From: Citrobacter rodentium NBRC 105723 = DSM 16636
GTDB taxonomy: Bacteria; Pseudomonadota; Gammaproteobacteria; Enterobacterales; Enterobacteriaceae
Reading direction: 5' to 3'
Length of the DNA: 64,000 nt
Assembly: GCF_021278985.1 (NCBI RefSeq)
Contig: NZ_CP082833.1
Span: forward strand, 1,178,001-1,242,000
Shown here: piece by piece, positions 60,138 to 64,000 of the stretch
How the letters are laid out: each line of letters starts with the position of its first letter
Numbering within the stretch: position 1 is the first letter of the stretch
Position numbers and translations under genes: made by a program
The notes under the pieces: model-generated
Seen by the model: the letters and a program-made list of their open reading frames with translations, nothing else
Databases searched by the model: none
Told to the model about the DNA's origin: nothing

Positions 60138-63100
60138 TCAGAATGAATAACGGATATTAGCATTAAATGCCTTATCAATATCGTAATGACCGAAGGCTGA
60201 CCGCTCAATATTAAGACTAATCCTGGTGTTTTCTCTGATTTTGGTGTTGACTCCAATACTAAAGTTCATCCGGCTATCTTTACCGTTCTTAATATGAGTT
60301 TCCCCCGCAAAATCATGGACAACCGTCTCATCCGGTTTAAACAAATCATACTGATAATGTACGCCCGCCAGAGCAGTCACTTCCCAGTCCTTGCCCTTAA
60401 AGCTCTTACCGGTTTCAACACCGGTACGACCAATCAGGGGCTTCATCTGTTTACGCTGCACGGCGATGTCAGTCCCTTCAGACTGCCAGGCAAATCGGTT
60501 ACCAGACACCTTACCGTAAACCAGCTCCGTCTGCGGCTGAATAAAAGCTTCGCCAGGTAAGGAGAAGCGCCAGCCCGTTTCCGCACCCAGATACCAGGAG
60601 TGCGAGCGGTAATCCTGCTCCGGCATTCCCATATCACGCGCCTGGTAGTGGTTATCGTGACGCACGTATTTACCAATGAGATCGACATACAACCCGGAAT
60701 CGAACATCGCGGACGCATAAATACCGGCACCGGTTGACTTCGTCTGTCCGGACCAGCCATCGCCATGACGATTACTGTTCGTAAATGTTGCCGTTACCCC
60801 GGTAAACAGCTCGCCGCCCTCAAACGCTTGCTTCCTGTCGGCGCCAGTCTGCAGGTGAGTCCAGCTGTCAGAGTAGCCTGCGCCCGCTGAACCGGTACCG
60901 CTAAAGATGCGCGCCCAGGCCCCGGTTTCACCACGGGTGTTGCGCAGATCGCCCATGCGGTAGTTCAGGTTGTTCATCTCTGTCAGGAAGTTCTTATATC
61001 CCGTATCCATAAAGGATTTGCTGGCCTGAAGCGCCGTTTTATCCTGCTGCACATCAAATCCTTCCAGCTGCCACAGCTTGCTGTTCCCCGTTTCCACCAG
61101 CGCTATATTCGGTGTGAAAGTGTGGAAGCCACTGCGTTGTGCAACCGGAGTGAGTGTAAACACATCGCTGGCTGTCGTTTTCGGTGCCGTCACTAAAGGT
61201 ACAGAGGTTGTCTTCTTGCGGACTGAAGTCGCAGCCGGAACAACAACCAGCGCATTATTTTTCCCTGTCAGCGACTGTTTAACCGTGACCGTATCCGCCG
61301 TTTTGCCGTCGGTATTCAGGATGAACTGACTGTTACTGGTAGTAAGGGTGTCCACAGTCAGAGAACCCGGTGTGCCGGTTTTGCCGAAGCTTACCTGCGA
61401 ACCGTTCAGATCCAGGGATTTCACCGTTGTCCCGCCATCTGCCTGCCAGACAGTATTAGCCATTGTTACTCCGGCAAGCGGCGCATTGATACTACCCAGA
61501 TAACCCGTGAATTGGTTCTCGTTGCCTTTTTTATCCGTTTCGCCAAAATGAATGCCAGCAGCGTTATCAGCCTGAATATGTCCTGCCACCGTGGCGCCCG
61601 CTCCGACGTTCAGCGTTGCGCCCTGTCCGTTAAGACTCCAGCGCTCGGCTGCGTACTGCCCGGATAACAGTGAAAGCGTTGATCCCGCACCGACAGCCAC
61701 TTCTTTGTCAGAAACCAGCCCCGACGTTGCCGTCAGTTGCGCGCCATCCGCCAGCGACAGCGGTGAGTGGCTGAAGCGGCTGTGCTGGCTGAGAACGGCG
61801 TCGGTGGACGACACCGTCACTGAACTGTCTGCGCTGTCAATCCCGCCGGTAAAGTGTTCATTAATGGTAAGCGTCGAACCATTTTTCAGATGTACGCCTC
61901 CGCTGAAACGGCTCTGATCGGCGTCGTTTGTCGCTTTTGACTGCCCGAATGACGGCGTGGTTTTCACTCCGTTCCCGTCATTGAGATCGATATAGAGGTT
62001 TTCACTGCCCAGCGTTACGGTGGAATGGTCGGCATTAATATTTGTATTAAGGCTGGCATTCCTCGCCAGACTGAAGTCAGCGTTGTACAGATCAAGCTGC
62101 TTCAGGCTGAACTGGCGGGTTTCCCAGTCACTCTGGGTGAAGGAAACCGGTTGGGTGAGAACAGAGTTGTCGCCCAGCGCCTTCAGCTTATTCGCTACGC
62201 CCTGGCTGCTGGCTGCATGGATAACCGGATGCCCCTGGACAAACAGGCGGCCATTTTGCTGAGTGAAGCTCCCCTGCGTGTTCATCCCGCCATCCATGAC
62301 AAAATCATTCTGCGCTCTGGGCGTAACGATATTTTTGACATCAACATTGCCGGTGAAGTGGCCGTGCCAGATGTTGGCAACCGCCGTTGTGGCATCTGCT
62401 TTATTGAAATCCAGGTTGACGGTAGCCTGCTTCCCGCGGTTGGTCAGGATCGCCCCGTCGTCCGCGCCGTTAAGCTGATGGAAGGTAAGGCTGTTACCGT
62501 TGATGTCGAGCTTACCACCACGGTAATCCCACATGATATTGTCAGGGTTAACCTGCTTATCATCATTCAGTACAACCGTTGGGCGTCCGCTAACAATATC
62601 AACCATATTAAATGCCTGGACGTTGCCATCGCTGTCCGGGCGCTGCGCCAGAATCACCGTTCCTTCGCCAACATTCAGCCCACCGGGGTTGATACCCGTA
62701 CCATTGACTTTCAGTGTCCCGGTACCGAGCTTGTGCAGGTTATCACCCTGAACACCCTTCACCTGCCAGTCGACGGTATGATCGCCGTTAACAATGATCC
62801 CGCCACCTTTCCAGGTTTCATCGGCACTGGCGCTGACGGTGTAATTCGCATCAAAAGTTAGCGTACCCGCCCCCTGATCTACAGAGTCGTTCAGCATGAT
62901 CTGTCCATCAGAACCGAGGAAGGTCAGATTTTTGCCGTTATTGAGATTTGAACCATTTACGCTGCCATGCATATCCCAGCGCTGGCTTCCCTGGGTGAGA
63001 TTCCCGGTACCGATTTGACTATCAAAATTCCAGAGAATTTGCTCAGAAGATGTATTGTTGACCGCAGGATCGGAATCCTGATCGAGAGCATTTTTAACAT

Positions 63101-63986
63101 AGTCGACGGGGGTGACAGCCCAGTTATTTCCGTTACCACCCGCACCATTACCCGCAGTTAATACGCCAACCAACGTCCATTTATTAATGGTTGTATCAAA
63201 ACCAAACAAAGGGGATCCACTGTCGCCAGCTTCACCATACGTCGCCATCGGTCCGTTTGCGGCATTATAAATTTGTCCGGAGGAGGTCGAGATCATCTGA
63301 CCATTTTGATAAGAATGAAGCGAACCTACGGTACCGCCAGTAAGATAGCTATAAGCTCCCCAGATATGCTGAAGTTGTCCGGATGGCGTTTTGATGTACT
63401 GCGTCCCAGACCCTACACGATAAAAAACAGGAAAACGCTTTTTATCGTTATAAATGTTATTCACAGTACCAGCATGGGTCATTTCTGACGGGATAACCTC
63501 CGTCACGATCTTGTTCAGCCTTGGCGCATGGAAGTCCAGTCCCCAATGATTATTTCTGTCGACGATCGTATACGTGTAGTTGCCATACCGGACTGACTTA
63601 TAGCCGCCATTATGCTTAACACTCGCCACATACTGCGGGTTGACTAAGGTGGCGACGCCTGTTTTGTCTACGGAACTAAAATCAGCCATGGGGGCTTTAT
63701 CCAATACGCCCGCTGGTTTACCACTTTTATCATATAAGGTGATATTGGATGCACCGGCCTGGAAGGCTCCCCTATTTTGTGCGAAATCGCGATAGGTTTG
63801 ATAGGGAAGGATGTTACCTACATCTGAGGCGTATGCTGAGGACGAATAGAAAAGCCCCATCATGCTGATTAACAAAACATATCGTGACAGACGTGACGTG
63901 ATGCACTTCCTTATACCTTTACTTACGTCTGAAACAACAACCACCTCGCCCTTTCTGTTCTTTTTTATCGCATATATTTTATTCAT
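60138..63986 (-). CDS. SPATE-type serine protease autotransporter
   Basis: This 1282-residue autotransporter starts with an extended signal peptide (ESPR-like MNKIYAIKKNRKGEVVVVSD), with cleavage likely after Ala53 (SSAYA). A chymotrypsin-like S6 protease domain follows; the catalytic triad fits His125 in VKHNGGY, Asp151 in WGLDFHAPRLNK and Ser257 in GDSGSP. A long beta-helix passenger leads to the linker EMNNLNYRMGDLRN (1003-1016), the SPATE cleavage site between Asn1005 and Asn1006, leaving a 277-residue barrel ending RYSF. A GGGGGAAG ribosome site precedes the ATG. All key residues are intact; the substrate is unknown. Relatives are secreted toxins and mucinases. Confidence 0.93.
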   Translation of the reverse strand: MNKIYAIKKNRKGEVVVVSDVSKGIRKCITSRLSRYVLLISMMGLFYSSSAYASDVGNILPYQTYRDFAQNRGAFQAGASNITLYDKSGKPAGVLDKAPMADFSSVDKTGVATLVNPQYVASVKHNGGYKSVRYGNYTYTIVDRNNHWGLDFHAPRLNKIVTEVIPSEMTHAGTVNNIYNDKKRFPVFYRVGSGTQYIKTPSGQLQHIWGAYSYLTGGTVGSLHSYQNGQMISTSSGQIYNAANGPMATYGEAGDSGSPLFGFDTTINKWTLVGVLTAGNGAGGNGNNWAVTPVDYVKNALDQDSDPAVNNTSSEQILWNFDSQIGTGNLTQGSQRWDMHGSVNGSNLNNGKNLTFLGSDGQIMLNDSVDQGAGTLTFDANYTVSASADETWKGGGIIVNGDHTVDWQVKGVQGDNLHKLGTGTLKVNGTGINPGGLNVGEGTVILAQRPDSDGNVQAFNMVDIVSGRPTVVLNDDKQVNPDNIMWDYRGGKLDINGNSLTFHQLNGADDGAILTNRGKQATVNLDFNKADATTAVANIWHGHFTGNVDVKNIVTPRAQNDFVMDGGMNTQGSFTQQNGRLFVQGHPVIHAASSQGVANKLKALGDNSVLTQPVSFTQSDWETRQFSLKQLDLYNADFSLARNASLNTNINADHSTVTLGSENLYIDLNDGNGVKTTPSFGQSKATNDADQSRFSGGVHLKNGSTLTINEHFTGGIDSADSSVTVSSTDAVLSQHSRFSHSPLSLADGAQLTATSGLVSDKEVAVGAGSTLSLLSGQYAAERWSLNGQGATLNVGAGATVAGHIQADNAAGIHFGETDKKGNENQFTGYLGSINAPLAGVTMANTVWQADGGTTVKSLDLNGSQVSFGKTGTPGSLTVDTLTTSNSQFILNTDGKTADTVTVKQSLTGKNNALVVVPAATSVRKKTTSVPLVTAPKTTASDVFTLTPVAQRSGFHTFTPNIALVETGNSKLWQLEGFDVQQDKTALQASKSFMDTGYKNFLTEMNNLNYRMGDLRNTRGETGAWARIFSGTGSAGAGYSDSWTHLQTGADRKQAFEGGELFTGVTATFTNSNRHGDGWSGQTKSTGAGIYASAMFDSGLYVDLIGKYVRHDNHYQARDMGMPEQDYRSHSWYLGAETGWRFSLPGEAFIQPQTELVYGKVSGNRFAWQSEGTDIAVQRKQMKPLIGRTGVETGKSFKGKDWEVTALAGVHYQYDLFKPDETVVHDFAGETHIKNGKDSRMNFSIGVNTKIRENTRISLNIERSAFGHYDIDKAFNANIRYSF

Positions 63987-64000
63987 GCTTCCCCCAGCAA

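Noticed and set aside
62025..62861. 278-aa open frame on the plus strand, opposite the SPATE gene
   Set aside because: It lies wholly inside the passenger-coding sequence, has no family resemblance, and reflects the codon pattern of the true gene.

Overview
The window is enterobacterial chromosome. Gene order and protein sequence point to Salmonella enterica or a very close relative: the waaZ-Y-J-I-B-S-P-G-Q core LPS cluster, waaA-coaD, mutM-rpmG-rpmB-radC, coaBC-dut-slmA, pyrE-rph, yicC-yicG-ligB, gmk-rpoZ-spoT-trmH-recG, gltS, xanP, yicH, yicI-yicJ and selC. The island beyond selC differs from the usual Salmonella SPI-3 content, which suggests (inference only) a strain outside the best-known serovars, perhaps another subspecies.

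Layout. (1) 1-8222, minus strand: outer/inner-core LPS operon running from waaQ down to the 5' part of waaZ, headed by a JUMPStart/ops element for RfaH. (2) 8549-36312: conserved housekeeping block, with three disturbances. An IS4-family element (11248-12677) has landed inside the terminator hairpin between rpmG and mutM, leaving a 10-bp target duplication. Its transposase has Tyr where the first catalytic Asp should be. yicG is interrupted by a stop at codon 160. (3) 36581-36675: selC, tRNA-Sec, a classic island integration site. (4) 36676-53953, minus strand: a complete Tad/Flp pilus locus (flp, rcpC, rcpA, tadZ, tadA, tadB, tadC, tadD, tadV, tadE, tadF, tadG). In its middle lie six extra genes: three roadblock/LC7-like proteins, a small Ras/MglA-like GTPase and two unknown proteins, with a third unknown just upstream; an RCC1-repeat protein and a VirB1-like lytic transglycosylase close the operon. 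(5) 54400-59929: regulators of several classes (a ToxR/CadC-type membrane regulator, three LuxR-type HTH proteins, one AraC-type), interleaved with decayed genes (a MisL-like autotransporter relic and a possible TssE/gp25-like relic). (6) 60138-63986: an intact 1282-aa SPATE-type serine protease autotransporter.

How the parts work together. The first block builds the LPS core: WaaA adds Kdo, WaaQ/P/Y decorate heptoses, WaaG/I/J/B build the hexose region, and WaaS/Z act on the Kdo region. The middle block is nucleotide, translation, ppGpp and repair housekeeping. The island reads as a surface-colonisation module: a Tad pilus for adhesion, a secreted protease, and local regulators that may switch them. 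The best candidate for an undescribed system is the roadblock plus small-GTPase set embedded in the Tad operon. It resembles the GTPase/roadblock pairs of MglA/MglB polarity systems and actinobacterial conservons, and here it may place or gate the pilus machine.
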